A stretch of DNA of 64,000 bases. It comes from Nepenthes gracilis (Eukaryota > Streptophyta > Magnoliopsida > Caryophyllales > Nepenthaceae). The notes beneath the pieces were generated by a model. That model was not told where the DNA came from. It did not search any database and worked only from the letters and a program-made list of their open reading frames with translations. Below, piece by piece: positions 46,775 through 57,128 of this stretch. The stretch covers positions 11,127,973 through 11,191,972 of the forward strand of contig BSYO01000011.1 of assembly GCA_033239525.1 (NCBI GenBank). Direction: 5' to 3'. The translations under genes and the position numbers were made by a program. The first letter of the stretch is position 1. Every line of letters starts with the position of its first letter.

Positions 46775-48593
46775 TTACAGGGGCGGAGGAGGCCTCTGAC
46801 TGTCACAGGGCACCCCCACGAGGTCGTCTCTATGCTGCGCCGCTCTGTTGGCTAGATTGATGAGGTCAACGGGGAAGCCGGGATCGACCAACCGCACAAT
46901 GCGCCGACTGACGTTGACTCCCTCCAACAGCCGCACGTGCATCATGCCCTCAACCTCGTGGGGGCGGATACGGAGACTCAAGTCGTTCTCCAAGGTTGCT
47001 ACTCGCCCGGCCAGTCGATTGATGCGCGTTTTGGCTTGATCACCCTCTTCTTTCAAATGGGCAACCTTGGCCTTCAAGTCCGCAACCTCAGCCTTCAAGT
47101 TGGCATTCTCTATTTCCACTCCCACCCGGACAGTCTCGAGGGCAGTAGTCTCGTCACGGTACTCCCCCCAGAAGCAGCCAGCCTAGCATCCAGCAAGGAG
47201 ATCTTCGCCTCCCTATCAGCGATCATCCGGTCACATTGCTCCACCGCCTTGATGATGGCGGCAGCCAGCTTCCTTGACTGTACAAAAGACAAACAAAAAA
47301 CAAGTTAGAAATCTGGGAAAGGAAAAAGTACACGGAAGCCATCACCAAGAATCATACCTCTCGAATTCTCCTCACGGGCCTCTTGGGCCTAGCCTCTATT
47401 CCTGGCCCAGGCGGCGGTGGACCAGGAGCGACGTCCTCTCGAGCCGAGCTGGTGGCGGCCTCCTCGATCATCTCATCTAGTAGCCTTTCCTCAATGTCGT
47501 CCATAGCAGCCGCAGGCTCCCCTACTACGGCCTCTGCACCAACTGCCGAAGGATCAAACTCCATCATTGACTCCATAGCAGGAGTCCGCATGACTGGAGA
47601 GCCAACGGATGGCTCCTGTGCCTCCAACACTAGCTCACAGGCCAGCTCCATAAAGGACTCTGTCTGCACCGCTCGAGGAACCGCTTACGGCGCGGGTTGC
47701 GCCAAGATGATATTTTCTCCCACGGCCACCGGCAGGTCTTCGAAGGTCCTTTCCATGCCCGTGGTACTGCCGCGGCCACTATAGATCCCGACGATGACGT
47801 AATCGGGCAAGATGACGACAAGGAAGGTGTTTCCAACACCTTCTTAGGCAACGGGCCAATGAAGCCATCATCTGTGAGGTGGATACGAATGAGCAGACCC
47901 TTGGAGTCTTCCGGCCGCATCATCCTCGCCGGCGGCATGGGCTTCTGAACCAGGGAAGGCGGTCCCTAGTTCACCTTCTTGGTCTCTGCCCTATAGACCA
48001 AAAAGTCCCTCTTGAAGTCAGCGAGGTGGTCTTTGATCAGCTTGGTTAACCACTCTAAGGACGTCGTCTCCGCTAGAGACGGCGTCCCAGTATACACTCC
48101 GGCACCTAGCCCCAGTCCTTCGCAAGGGGTCAGGTTGCCCCCACGCTCATGAAAAAGAACCGGTTCTTTCAATTCTTGAGCGAGTTGTAAATGGCTGTGT
48201 TTATGGTTTGGCCAGAACGGGGGATGAGCCATATCCATTTGCCTCACTGGTTTATTTTGAAAAGCCCCTTCACCATTGGCAACCTCAACCTCTTAGAGTG
48301 TTTACAAAGAAAAATACAGAGGGTACAGATATACCGTCCGCCATTGGCGTGAAGTTGAGAAATTGGGACTCGTAGGGCTTACAGGACAGACAGCAAGTCA
48401 TCTGGCAGAGGAAGACGGAGGCCACTCCTCAAGTGTGCCTCATATATCGTGATATGCCCTGCCGGTGGAGAGAAAGCTCTGTCGTCCTTGCCTAGGACCC
48501 TCCATGCAATACCTTCGAGATATTAAACTCAACGCATAGTGCTTTTACGTCACCCTTTCTAAGGACGGAGGCGATGTTAGCGACGGAGGCCAT
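46775..48593 (-). pseudogene. Antisense gene of element K (Tat antisense ORF), one intron
   Basis: Encoded opposite to pol, between pol and the 3' LTR. It begins MASVANIASVLRKGDVKAL at 48593, matching the L copy start MVPSVTKITSVIKASEVRKL, and has plant-like leader sequence (AACCCTAG) just upstream. A middle part (about 47970-48100) reads LADFKRDFLVYRAETKKV; the 47352-47669 part is acidic. After a GT-AG intron (47278-47357) comes SRKLAAAIIKAVEQCDRMIA, then a coiled coil at about 46990-47125 (heptads in NLKAEVADLKAKVAHLKEE), LAGRVATLENDL, and LVDPGFPVDL near the end; stop TAA at 46775-46777. The N-terminal domain (clearer in L) resembles the plant 'putative gypsy type transposon' domain. Several stops and frameshifts. 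Function unknown. Confidence 0.7.
47278..47357 (-). other. Intron in the K antisense gene (80 bp, GT-AG, phase 0)
   Basis: On the minus strand the exon ends CGA GAG, followed by GTATGATTC, and ends TTTTGTACAG before TCA AGG AAG. Splicing joins RRIRE to SRKLAAAI in one frame; unspliced, a TGA follows at once. The L copy has a GT-AG interval at the aligned position. Confidence 0.65.
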
Positions 48594-48899
48594 GGCTTGC
48601 AGAAAGGGCTAGGGTTTCTTGGAGAAGCAAAGTCGAAGATGAAGGAGACAAAGCAAAGAGGCGAAGAAGAATTTCAAAGCGTGTAGGGAAACTCGAATGG
48701 CAAAACGCCTTAAAACCCATCAGAAAGTACGCCATCAGTCCTGCCACGTGTCGCCTCCCTATTTGGCCCTTCAAAAGGCAAATCTCCAACGCATTAATGG
48801 CCTGAATATCCACCCAACCAAAAGAAGACGCGTGTCTACTTTTGGCTTGTAAGCCGGTTGATGGCCACACGTCAATCAGGGCTTGCAGAAAGCCTTCCG

Positions 48900-49175
48900 A
48901 AACTAACCAAAGACGGTCAACAGCTCTGGTCAATATCATTTTCTAGAACTGACTAAAGACGGTCAACAACTCCGGTCAACATTCTTTTTCGGAACTAACC
49001 AAAGACGGTCAATAGCTCTGGTCAACATTCTTTTTCGGAACTGACCAAAGACGATCAACAGATCCGGTCAACATCCTACTCAAGAACTAACCAAAGACGG
49101 TGAACAGCTCTGGTCAACATTCTTCTTTGGAATTGACCACAGACGGTCAACAGCTCCGGTCAACTTTCCTCTCTG
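48900..49175 (-). promoter_or_regulatory. 6 x 46-bp array rich in GGTCAA upstream of the antisense gene
   Basis: Units start at 48900, 48946, 48992, 49038, 49084 and 49130, exactly 46 bases each. In antisense-gene direction each unit holds GTTGACC and TTGACCGTC words, giving two to three TTGAC cores per unit. The array is 307-582 bases upstream of the antisense ATG (48593) and ends about 100 bases before the 3' LTR. TTGAC is the WRKY-factor core; the regulatory role is inferred. Confidence 0.7.
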
Positions 49176-49282
49176 CCTTTCATAGAATCCTCTAGGATTC
49201 TCAAACGACGAAGGGCAGTGAGGGACATCCCATCATGAACATACCGGAGGCCAGAATTCTAGCCACCGGCATGGGAGGCTCG

Positions 49283-50467
49283 TGATGGGTACGCCGGAAT
49301 ATGGGCTTGCCCAATGTCAACGGAGGCCCAAGACGGCCTACTGGACGGTCAACTCAAAAGTATCCCAATAGGAGGTGAGGCCCAAATCCAGAAAGGCCCA
49401 AGACGGTCAATGTTAACGCTAACGTTGACCGTCCAGATTTCAGTAGGCAGCTAACTCGCATACAGACGGTCAATTCGAGTGTTAATCGGATGTACTGTAG
49501 CGGTAGGCCCAAAAAGGCTTCAAGCCTGCTACGGCCCAGGCCCAAACTGGCAGGCGAACACGTGCACGAAAAGCAACGGTCCTTTCATGATCACATGCCT
49601 TTCCTAAAAGCTGATCTTCTCCAAAAAGGGCGGCAATGATCTTAGCGCCAACAAAACGGTCACAAAAGTATGAGACAATCTGAAAATCCGTTGCACTGTG
49701 CAGCAGAAAGAGGATCCATCAAATCACGTCTGTCAGGCCCACCAACTCTGAGAAGGCCGCCATTGCCAGTCTAGGAGGAGCACGCCACCTTGCCCAGAGA
49801 AGGAGGCTCTTCTGCTGTCCATAAAAGCTTACGGTTTTCGTTTTGGAACGGACACGCTTTTACAGGCCCTTATACACTCATACAAGCTCACATACGCACA
49901 GGCATTCTCAGATGCACAAGCTCACGAACAGACACAAAAGCTTACTCAGAAACAAGGGCTCACTCTCTAACTTCTCTTCCTGAGAACACTAAGAACCAGT
50001 TTCCTGAAAGACTCCCTGTAGTCTCCCACATGAACACTTACTGAGCTTGAACAGAGGCTCATCTTCTCTTTCTCTCTATACATGTGTTCGTCCTCCAATC
50101 CCACCAAAGGCCTCCGAGTTTCGGGGGACCTTTTCTGCCTTCCAAGAATCATTTCCTAAAGCTTCCACGCTTTCGGGACGTCGCTTCCTTACGCTCTCTA
50201 TGAGTAGGAAGCGAGAGCTCACGTTCTTGATAGGCCAACACTCCTGACCATCCTACTCTCTCCCTTTTGCTTTCCAGTTTACCTTCCTTGCTTAGGAGAC
50301 TTTACTGACTTGAGCGTCGGAGTGTTTTCGGTTGGACAACCTCCCACCAACATGCTGACCTCTTGTTCATTTTAATGGTGTGTAGAATTCGAACTCAGTA
50401 AACAGAGCCGGGTCAAATAATCCAGACGAATTCGAATCTGTTCGAAGTTGGATTTAGGTATGCATCA
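49283..50467 (+). repeat. Element K 3' LTR (1185 bp)
   Basis: Starts TGATGGGTACGCC and ends TAGGTATGCATCA, followed by ATTAC. It matches the inverted LTR at 62381-63558 (1178 bp) along the whole length, roughly 80-85 percent by eye. It matches the LTR of L (52608-53600) much less. A TATA-like CATAAAAG lies at 49820. An imperfect palindrome with ACGGTCAA/TTGACCGT arms lies at 49403-49432. Confidence 0.9.
49403..49432. promoter_or_regulatory. W-box palindrome in K 3' LTR
   Basis: ACGGTCAA and TTGACCGT, 14 bases apart, form an inverted repeat in the upstream part of the LTR. The 5' LTR has the more perfect form at 63415-63438. Confidence 0.5.
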
Positions 50468-50472
50468 ATTAC
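50468..50472. repeat. Target-site duplication at K 3' LTR
   Basis: ATTAC directly after the LTR. The reverse complement GTAAT directly flanks the outer edge of the inverted K 5' LTR at 63559-63563. Confidence 0.75.
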
Positions 50473-52607
50473 TATTTCCTATATTTAATTTATTATTTGT
50501 ACTTTATTTATGATTAATATTGATAATGATACATGAATAGGGTCAATGACATATTCATAGTATTTAAAAATAAATATTCTTTACCAGTATTGAATATTTG
50601 TATAGTTTGTTCTTCCATGTTACTATAGGGTCTAAACTGTAGTTAATTGAAACTAACTACTTTTTTTTTAATGGTTGTTACTTTCCACTTTAAATCTAAT
50701 GTGAGTCTAGTCAAAATTCCAATTTTGATCAGGCATTGGGGAGAGAGAGAGGATAAGAAGGGAGAACATTTTTTGATGCAGGTAATAAACAATAGTGATG
50801 GAACCGAACCTCACCCTGCACCACTTGTACAAGGCCATGTTATAAGGATGAGACAAGCCCCAAAAGTTAATGCTAGGTGAATTTCTATTCATTCAAGCTC
50901 GTACCAAGAAGGAGCTATTTCCAATATCAACCTTTAATGAAGGAGGAATTCCAAGCAATCATACATTTATCAAGACAGCCGTAATTCCAACAAGTGGATG
51001 GTTTCCAAAAGAGAAATTGTTACCACCCAAGGCTCTTAATTCTAGCCGACTATTTTTAAGGCTCATGGAAGCTTTCAAGCCTCCTTGAGTGGCCCAAATT
51101 CATTCCCTCTATGCTTTTCCTTTCCCAACAGCACGACAAACCCATCACTTTTAAATTACAATGTTATTCTCATTTGTAGGTAGAATAGAGTTTATATTTT
51201 CCTCTTTAGAAAAAAAAAAAAAGGTTTTATCTTCTAAGGAGTTATTGATCCTTTGATTGGGAAATGAGTATCAATCTCTGAGGTTGAGTGAGTCCATAGA
51301 TAGAACATAGAAGGTTGAGTGAGTGCATTTTCATTTTGTAATCTTCCTAATGGGAAGATTAATACACATCCTTTTTAAGTGATTTTTCTCAGCAAGTATA
51401 TCTTAATTCCTCAATTGTGATACGCCACCGAATTTTCAACTTAAAATACTTGAATTTGTACTGGTTGATGGTAAGTATAGAGCTCTTTAAAGTCATTCTT
51501 TTCCACCTATTGATACAGGTTACTCTTATTTTTGGTATGGCATTTCTTTATTTTAGTTCACTTTTTCTTGCATTAAAGCTGTTGGTCACTGATAATATTC
51601 AAGTTATATTATTGATTGGGACAACTGGTGCAGGCCTTGATATACCGGATGAGCTACTCGAACTCTTTTGTACGGGGGACATTAGCTCAAATATTTTTGG
51701 TTAGGTGGAAAAACAGAGAAACCACTGACGGCAAACCGCTTCAATACTGCTTGAATTTATGAGGAGGCAAATAATAGCACACAAGCTACATGCGCAAAGA
51801 ACAAAGCAGATTTTCACATGAAATTCCTCTCAACTAGAATAAAAACAATGGGACATTCACGTCCAAATATAGCACTCCACCGTAAACAATCATGCTTCTA
51901 TAAACTTCAGTACTAGTCACAACATATGTGGATATATAACTCTCTCAACAATAGCAATGATGTTCAACACACAACACCACTATACTAGTGAAGCTTAGAT
52001 ACACCTTACTCTAAATAATATTTTGCTCAACACAGCTAAACTAGTAGTTCTTGGTACACAACCTCATGATATTTGAAATACAATGCTTACATAACGAAGA
52101 TCTACTATCCAACTACACAAGTGAAAAACCTTGAAATCCGTATAGTAAAAGATTAATTGAGATGATAAGGAATTATATCTTTAACAAACACTATTTCACT
52201 ATAATATTCAATTTTGCCGTTAAAAGGGCTTTAATTACTATCACTAAAGGCCATAATTAAGCTCATCGTTACTTTTATATTTAATAATAAAATATAACGA
52301 ACATTATTGAAATTTTTCATTTGGTGCGGGTAGCATCTATAAGCGATGTTGAGATTTCTTCTTATTATTCTAGTATCTTGTATATTTTTTCTTGTAGGTA
52401 TTACATGATTGAGTCGAAATTCAAGAGATAATTAGACATGGACAAAGCTCTTGTCTTGAATTAGGTGAATGTTTAATATGTATATTTTTGAATTCTATGT
52501 AATTATGTAAGGGCAAGTTGAACGTTTCATGAATTCTAAACAGATTTTGTCTTTTCATTTGAAAAATCTGAATGTTTACTAATGACTGATATTAGTTATT
52601 TTTATCT
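50473..52607. other. Non-LTR island between K and L
   Basis: AT-rich flank of the K insertion site, with no recognised gene. It holds a 72-codon frame at 50870-51088 ending MEAFKPP and a 95-codon frame at 51417-51704 (ending PDELLELFCTGDISSNIFG) that I cannot assign, and an A run near 51212. CACTATAATATTC at 52197 followed by GCCGTTAAAAGGGC resembles the end of a CACTA DNA transposon, but no partner end was found. The proposed inversion carries this island with it. Confidence 0.4.
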
Positions 52608-53600
52608 TGATGTGTTATGGATCCAAATTTCGAACAGATTCGGGTCAAATTTGTAGTCAGAGTCTGGCTCCGTCCATTGAGTCTGGATCATGTACACCAC
52701 AACTACAAATAGGAAGTCAGGTGACGGCGGTAGATTATCCCACTGTAAACACTCCGATATTTTAGTAAGTAAACAGCTTTCAAATCAAGAAGGTGAAAGT
52801 AAAGAATGCAAGGAAATACAGAGAGAGTTTGAAATTGGTGAGTACTCTCATTGAAAGAGACTTTGTTGGTTCATGAGGAGCGTTGACTCTAAGCACCGTG
52901 TTCGCTGGGAACGTAGTGGCAAAGAGAGAGAGAGAGAAAGAGCATTTGTAGTTTGAAAGCGTGTGAGCTTTTCTACGGAGGGCATTTGTGGGAAAATGAG
53001 AGCGTGTGAGCTTATTGTGAGTAAATGAATGCGTGCCTTGGAGTGAGAACTTCATGACTTTTTATAACCACTGTGCTGCGATGCCTTCCTTGTGTAGAAA
53101 TGCTTGATTCTCGTGCTCTGTTGGGCTCACTGCCTTTTCTGGTATGGAGCCTTTATGGCAATAACGGGCATTGCCTTTATTGCTTTCCTTCTACATTTTG
53201 CAACCGTTAGGATTTATTATAGATAGGAGGAGGATTATGGCGCTTTCTTTTAGGGATGCACGTTAAATCTGCTGATGACGGTTTCCATTAAGATTGCCCT
53301 TTATGAAGAATGCGAAATTAAAGGAGAGGACCGTTGCTGGTCACGGATAGTCGCGTGGGCCAAACTAGGCTTGGCCCACTTGAGGCCTGGTCTTTAGATG
53401 GTCAATTGGGCTTGTTGCCGGTCAACGAAAAATTTGATCGTCTCAAAAGCAAGTTGTCCGTCCTACTCTTGGGCTTCTTCTGGCTCACTTAACTTTGCGT
53501 TCGATCAACAGTGGGCATTGACCATCCAAGCATAAATGGGCCATTGTGGTTCTAGGCCGTTCCTCCTTCTTAGGCCGTCCTATTACTGACGTACCCATCA
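52608..53600 (-). repeat. Element L 3' LTR (993 bp)
   Basis: On the minus strand it starts TGATGGGTACGTCAG and ends CCATAACACATCA. It belongs to the same superfamily as the K LTRs (same ends, similar leader), but the upstream half has diverged so far that it cannot be the partner of the LTR at 62381-63558. No L 5' LTR is in the window. The outer flank is TATCT. Confidence 0.8.
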
Positions 53601-53763
53601 CTAACCCTCTTATACTGATAGTTTGAAATTCTGGCCTTCAGCATATTCAAGAAGGGTCACGAGTTGCTAGGTTGCCTGCTTGAGGTGACCTGGTGAAGGG
53701 ACTGACGGAGACTCTTGGTTCGTTGATCCTAAATTCTTGATTTGGAGGACTGGCTTAGAGGAT

Positions 53764-54047
53764 CATTGATGAAATTCGTTGACCATCTAGGCAAAAATCC
53801 AGATATCTAGTGGAAGAGAGCGTTGATCGGATTTGTTAATCGTCTAGGCCAAAACCGGAAAAATTTATTGAAGGAAGCGTTGACTGGATTCGTTGACCAT
53901 TTAGGCAGAAATCCGAAAAACTTGTTGAAGGAAGTGTTGACCAAATTCGTTGACTGTCTAGGCCAAAATCCAGAGATCTAATGAAGGATGTGTTGACCGG
54001 ATTCGATGATTATCTAGGCCAAAACTCGGAGAACTTGTGGGAGTTGA
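53764..54047 (+). promoter_or_regulatory. 5 x 57-bp TTGAC-rich array upstream of the L antisense gene
   Basis: Units start at 53764, 53821, 53878, 53935 and 53991. Each has GTTGACTGGATTCGTTGACC-like sequence followed by ATCTAGGCCAAAATCCG. It is homologous to the K 46-bp array but has a longer unit, and lies 297-580 bases before the antisense ATG at 54344. The plus-strand orientation places TTGACC words on the sense strand of that gene. Confidence 0.7.
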
Positions 54048-54343
54048 AATGATGCGTCATCATGCCACCGGCCTGTCAGTCAAAAAGTTGGCCACGTGTC
54101 TGTATGCTGTGAATTCGTCATCCCGACAATTAATGCGCTTGAGGATTTGATTCGTCTGCACCCATTCAGGAAGCAACACATGTCAGTAATGATGGGTGCA
54201 CGTTTTCGAGACGGTTTACCTTCTTCGGCGTTCACATGCCTTTAAGTACTCTATCCGTTTTATTTTCAAATTTTCCACACTTTCCTTTAGCTTTCCTTCT
54301 CGAAAATTTCTAAGTGTGCTGCCACCTTCTTATTTCCATTCCC

Positions 54344-56263
54344 ATGGTTCCTTCTGTAACCAAGATCACTTCAGTCATCAAGGCCAGCGAGGTGAGAAAA
54401 TTATATGTTAAATACAACATCCCTAAGTCGATAGTCTTCAGGATGCCCAACGAGAAAGACAGGGCATGCTCCCCCCTTAAGGGCTGCGTCGCCATGTATA
54501 AGGCCCACTTGAGGAGTGGGCTCCGTCTCCCAATCCCTCAGGAGCTGCTCGACATCCTTACTGCTTTCCAAGTGCTTATTGCACAGCTTCATGCTAATAC
54601 AGTGTGATATCTTAGTTCCCTATGCATCTTCATGAGTCATCACTTTCAGATGATGACGATCGACACTATCAGGGTGATGTTCCGTTTCACATAGAGTGGA
54701 GACTGGATTTTCCTATCTCCCAGAGACCTTTCGATCAACGAGGCCATCTATGACCCGTTGAAGAATTAAAAAGATCGCTTCTTCTTTGTGTGCGTTGCTG
54801 AGATGTGGCCCTTGTCACGGGACCGGGGTAACGTCCCGACAGCTTTCATCGGGACACCTAAGCAGGCCAAGATTGCTGTTGTGGCTAAGTTGTTGGAGTT
54901 TGTGAGGGAGAATGTTTCCGAATTTAGAAGAGACCATTTGGTTTCTCAGAAGGAAGCCAAGAGAGCTCATTGGGGACCTCCTTCTCCAGTCCAGAAGTTC
55001 AGGACTCCGTCGCCGGTGCCCTCCAAAGGAAGAGGAAAGCTAGTGTAATGATTGGCGGTGACACCGGTGCACCCTCCATGGATGCTGCTCCCACCAGTCC
55101 AAAATGGAAGAAGGCCGCAACGGTAGAGCCTTCCTTCTCATCCTCAAGACTAGACTATGTGGCCGCTGTACGTCCTGGAGGAGTGGGTGACCGCTCAGGA
55201 ATCAAAGCGGAGCTGGCTCTCGAAGAATGTGACACCATGCTGTGCGCCAGAGCAAGCAGTGTCATTGTTGTGGTTCAACCTGCGTTGGTGAAGCGGGAGC
55301 CGAAAGCCTTCGGTGCGGAGCTTTCAGGTGAGCCACAAACTGCGCTGTCGGAGCCAGTTTTTGTGCCACGCGCTGATTCATCGGAGCCAGTTTATAAGTT
55401 GCGGGAGCCAGCATTCAGAGCTACTGGTTGTGCCGAAAGAGCCTGTTGAGGCGGTTGGCCCTTCTGTGGAGTCGCTAGCAAAGTCTGCCATCAGAGAGCC
55501 TGTTGAGGCGGTGGATCTTATGGCAGAGTTGCCGGAGGAATATGCGACGGAGGCCATTGCTAAGCCTGTTTAGGAGATTTCTGTCTCTAGCCCTCCGCTG
55601 CCTCGCTCAAGTTCACAAAGCAGGCCACTGAGGCTGGTGCGCAAAGTCTGGTTGGTAATCCTTAGTAGCTCTCCTTCTCCTTTTTTTCTCCGTTGCTGAT
55701 ACTTAACGTCTTTGTAGGGGGAGAAAATTGCGAGCGTAGTTACCAAGGGGCTACATCAGTGGGACTTGGTGATCTCCGATCTAGATAAGGAGATCGCTTG
55801 GTTCAAGGAAGAGACGGAGTTGCTAAAACCGGAGCACCAGGAGGGCACAACTGCTCTTTAATATGTGTTTTCAAGTCTGGAAGCGAAGACTACCAGACTG
55901 AAAGAGGAGGACGTCCTACAAAGAAAAGCTATGCTGTCAAGTCTGGAAGAGGAGAATGTCAGACTAAAGGAGGAAAATGCCCTGCTGAGAGGAGAAAATG
56001 ATCGGGTAGTGAGGCATATTAACCAACTTGCGGGACAAATAACATCACTGGAGAATGAGTTAACTACTCATATATGCCCCCATAAGGTCTCCAATATGCT
56101 GGTGGCGCGGTTGTGGGAATGTGTCAATCTTTGCTGATGCATGGTACAGTTGGTTGATACCAATTTTCCAGTGAATTTTCTCCAACGAACCGTTTCGTCT
56201 AGTGTCACGAAAATCTCGTGGCACAGTCCCAAGTGGCCAAGGGTCGCCGCCTCCTCTTGGTAG
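54344..56263 (+). pseudogene. Antisense gene of element L (Tat antisense ORF), one intron
   Basis: Runs opposite to L pol. ATG 54344 begins MVPSVTKITSVIKASEVRKL; then YNIPKSIVFRMPNEKD, AMYKAHLRSGLRLPIPQELL and VLIAQLHANTV to about 54605. This resembles the domain annotated in plants as 'putative gypsy type transposon' (my recognition, not searched). Then comes GTPKQAKIAVVAKLLEFVRE with FRRDHLV, a charged variable middle with REP/SEP-type repeats (55290-55560), an intron (55646-55717), GEKIASVVTKGLHQWDLVIS, a coiled coil at 55865-56060 (SSLEEENVRLKEENALLRGE), LAGQITSLENEL and LVDTNFPV. Stop TAG 56261-56263; an in-frame TGA at 56135 replaces an Arg seen in K. At least six stops or frameshifts. 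The product may have been nuclear or DNA-associated, but no evidence shows its role. Confidence 0.7.
55646..55717 (+). other. Intron in the L antisense gene (72 bp, GT-AG, phase 0)
   Basis: The exon ends CGC AAA, intron GTCTGGTTGG to CTTTGTAG, then GGG GAG AAA. It sits at the position aligned with the K intron and keeps frame between LVRK and GEKIASV. A second possible donor (GTAATC) lies at 55655. Confidence 0.6.
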
Positions 56264-56694
56264 CTCTACACCTTCGTAGATTTTGTACTCTCTTCTTTTT
56301 TAAAAAAATATTATTATAATTATACAGATTCAATCAATAAAATGCGTATTTTACTAATATTCTGCATCTTTACCTTAGTAGCCATTTCTAAATTATTGTT
56401 GTTACGTTGTCCGGCCGTTACGGTGCGTTGCACACAAGTTAGTCGTCCGCCATTCTTGAGATATTAGTGGCGCTCTCTGATGGACTTAAGTCTAGGAGAA
56501 GATATTGAGGCAGATCCTGATGTCAGGTCAAGTCTATTATTTGCTCGTGAGTTAAGGCCTAGAGGAGCTGCCTAAGTGTGAACCTGGCCGGCCGGCTTTT
56601 GGACGGACTACTTTTGGTCTTGTCGACCGTCATTGACTGACATGCTATCTCCTTGTGTAGGAGGTCGTTACATGTGCTGTTTAAGCCCTCTACG

Positions 56695-56934
56695 ATTTTG
56701 ATCGCGAACGGGCTACTTGGATGACTAAGGTTTAATTCGATCGTTAATAGGCTGTCTGGATGACTAGGGTTTAATTATGACTATTAATAGGCCACCTGGA
56801 TGACCAGGGTTTAGTTACGACTGTTTGTGGGCCGCCTGGATGACCAGGGTTTGGTTACGATCATTAATACGCTGCCTGAATGACCAGGGTTTAGTTACGA
56901 CAGCTTATGGGCTGCCTAAATGGCTAGGGTTTAG
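56695..56934 (-). repeat. 6 x 40-bp tandem array downstream of L pol
   Basis: AGGGTTTAATT-like words recur at 56728, 56768, 56808, 56848, 56888 and 56928, a strict 40-base period. On the minus strand the unit reads AAACCCTGGTCATCCAGGCG with GCCC following, the same as in K. It lies about 195 bases past the pol stop at 57129 and 430 bases past the antisense stop. Confidence 0.9.
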
Positions 56935-57128
56935 TTATGAGCGGGTAAAAACCTATCCGATTTAGGGAAATCTAGGTTGTATAACCCTGCAAGCAGACAC
57001 ACATACATATGGAAAAGAAAGAAAAACAAAAGACAACACAACACGATTGAAAAAGCACTCTTATTTTATTAACATCAATATGCACATTACAAGCATGCAT
57101 GCACAACATGGATGACCCACCTGTGTCC

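Noticed and set aside
51417..51704. 95-codon frame with TTGAGLDIPDELL, thought to resemble a helicase C-terminal motif
   Set aside because: The similarity is a few residues, no neighbouring helicase motif was found in any frame, and the surroundings are AT-rich.
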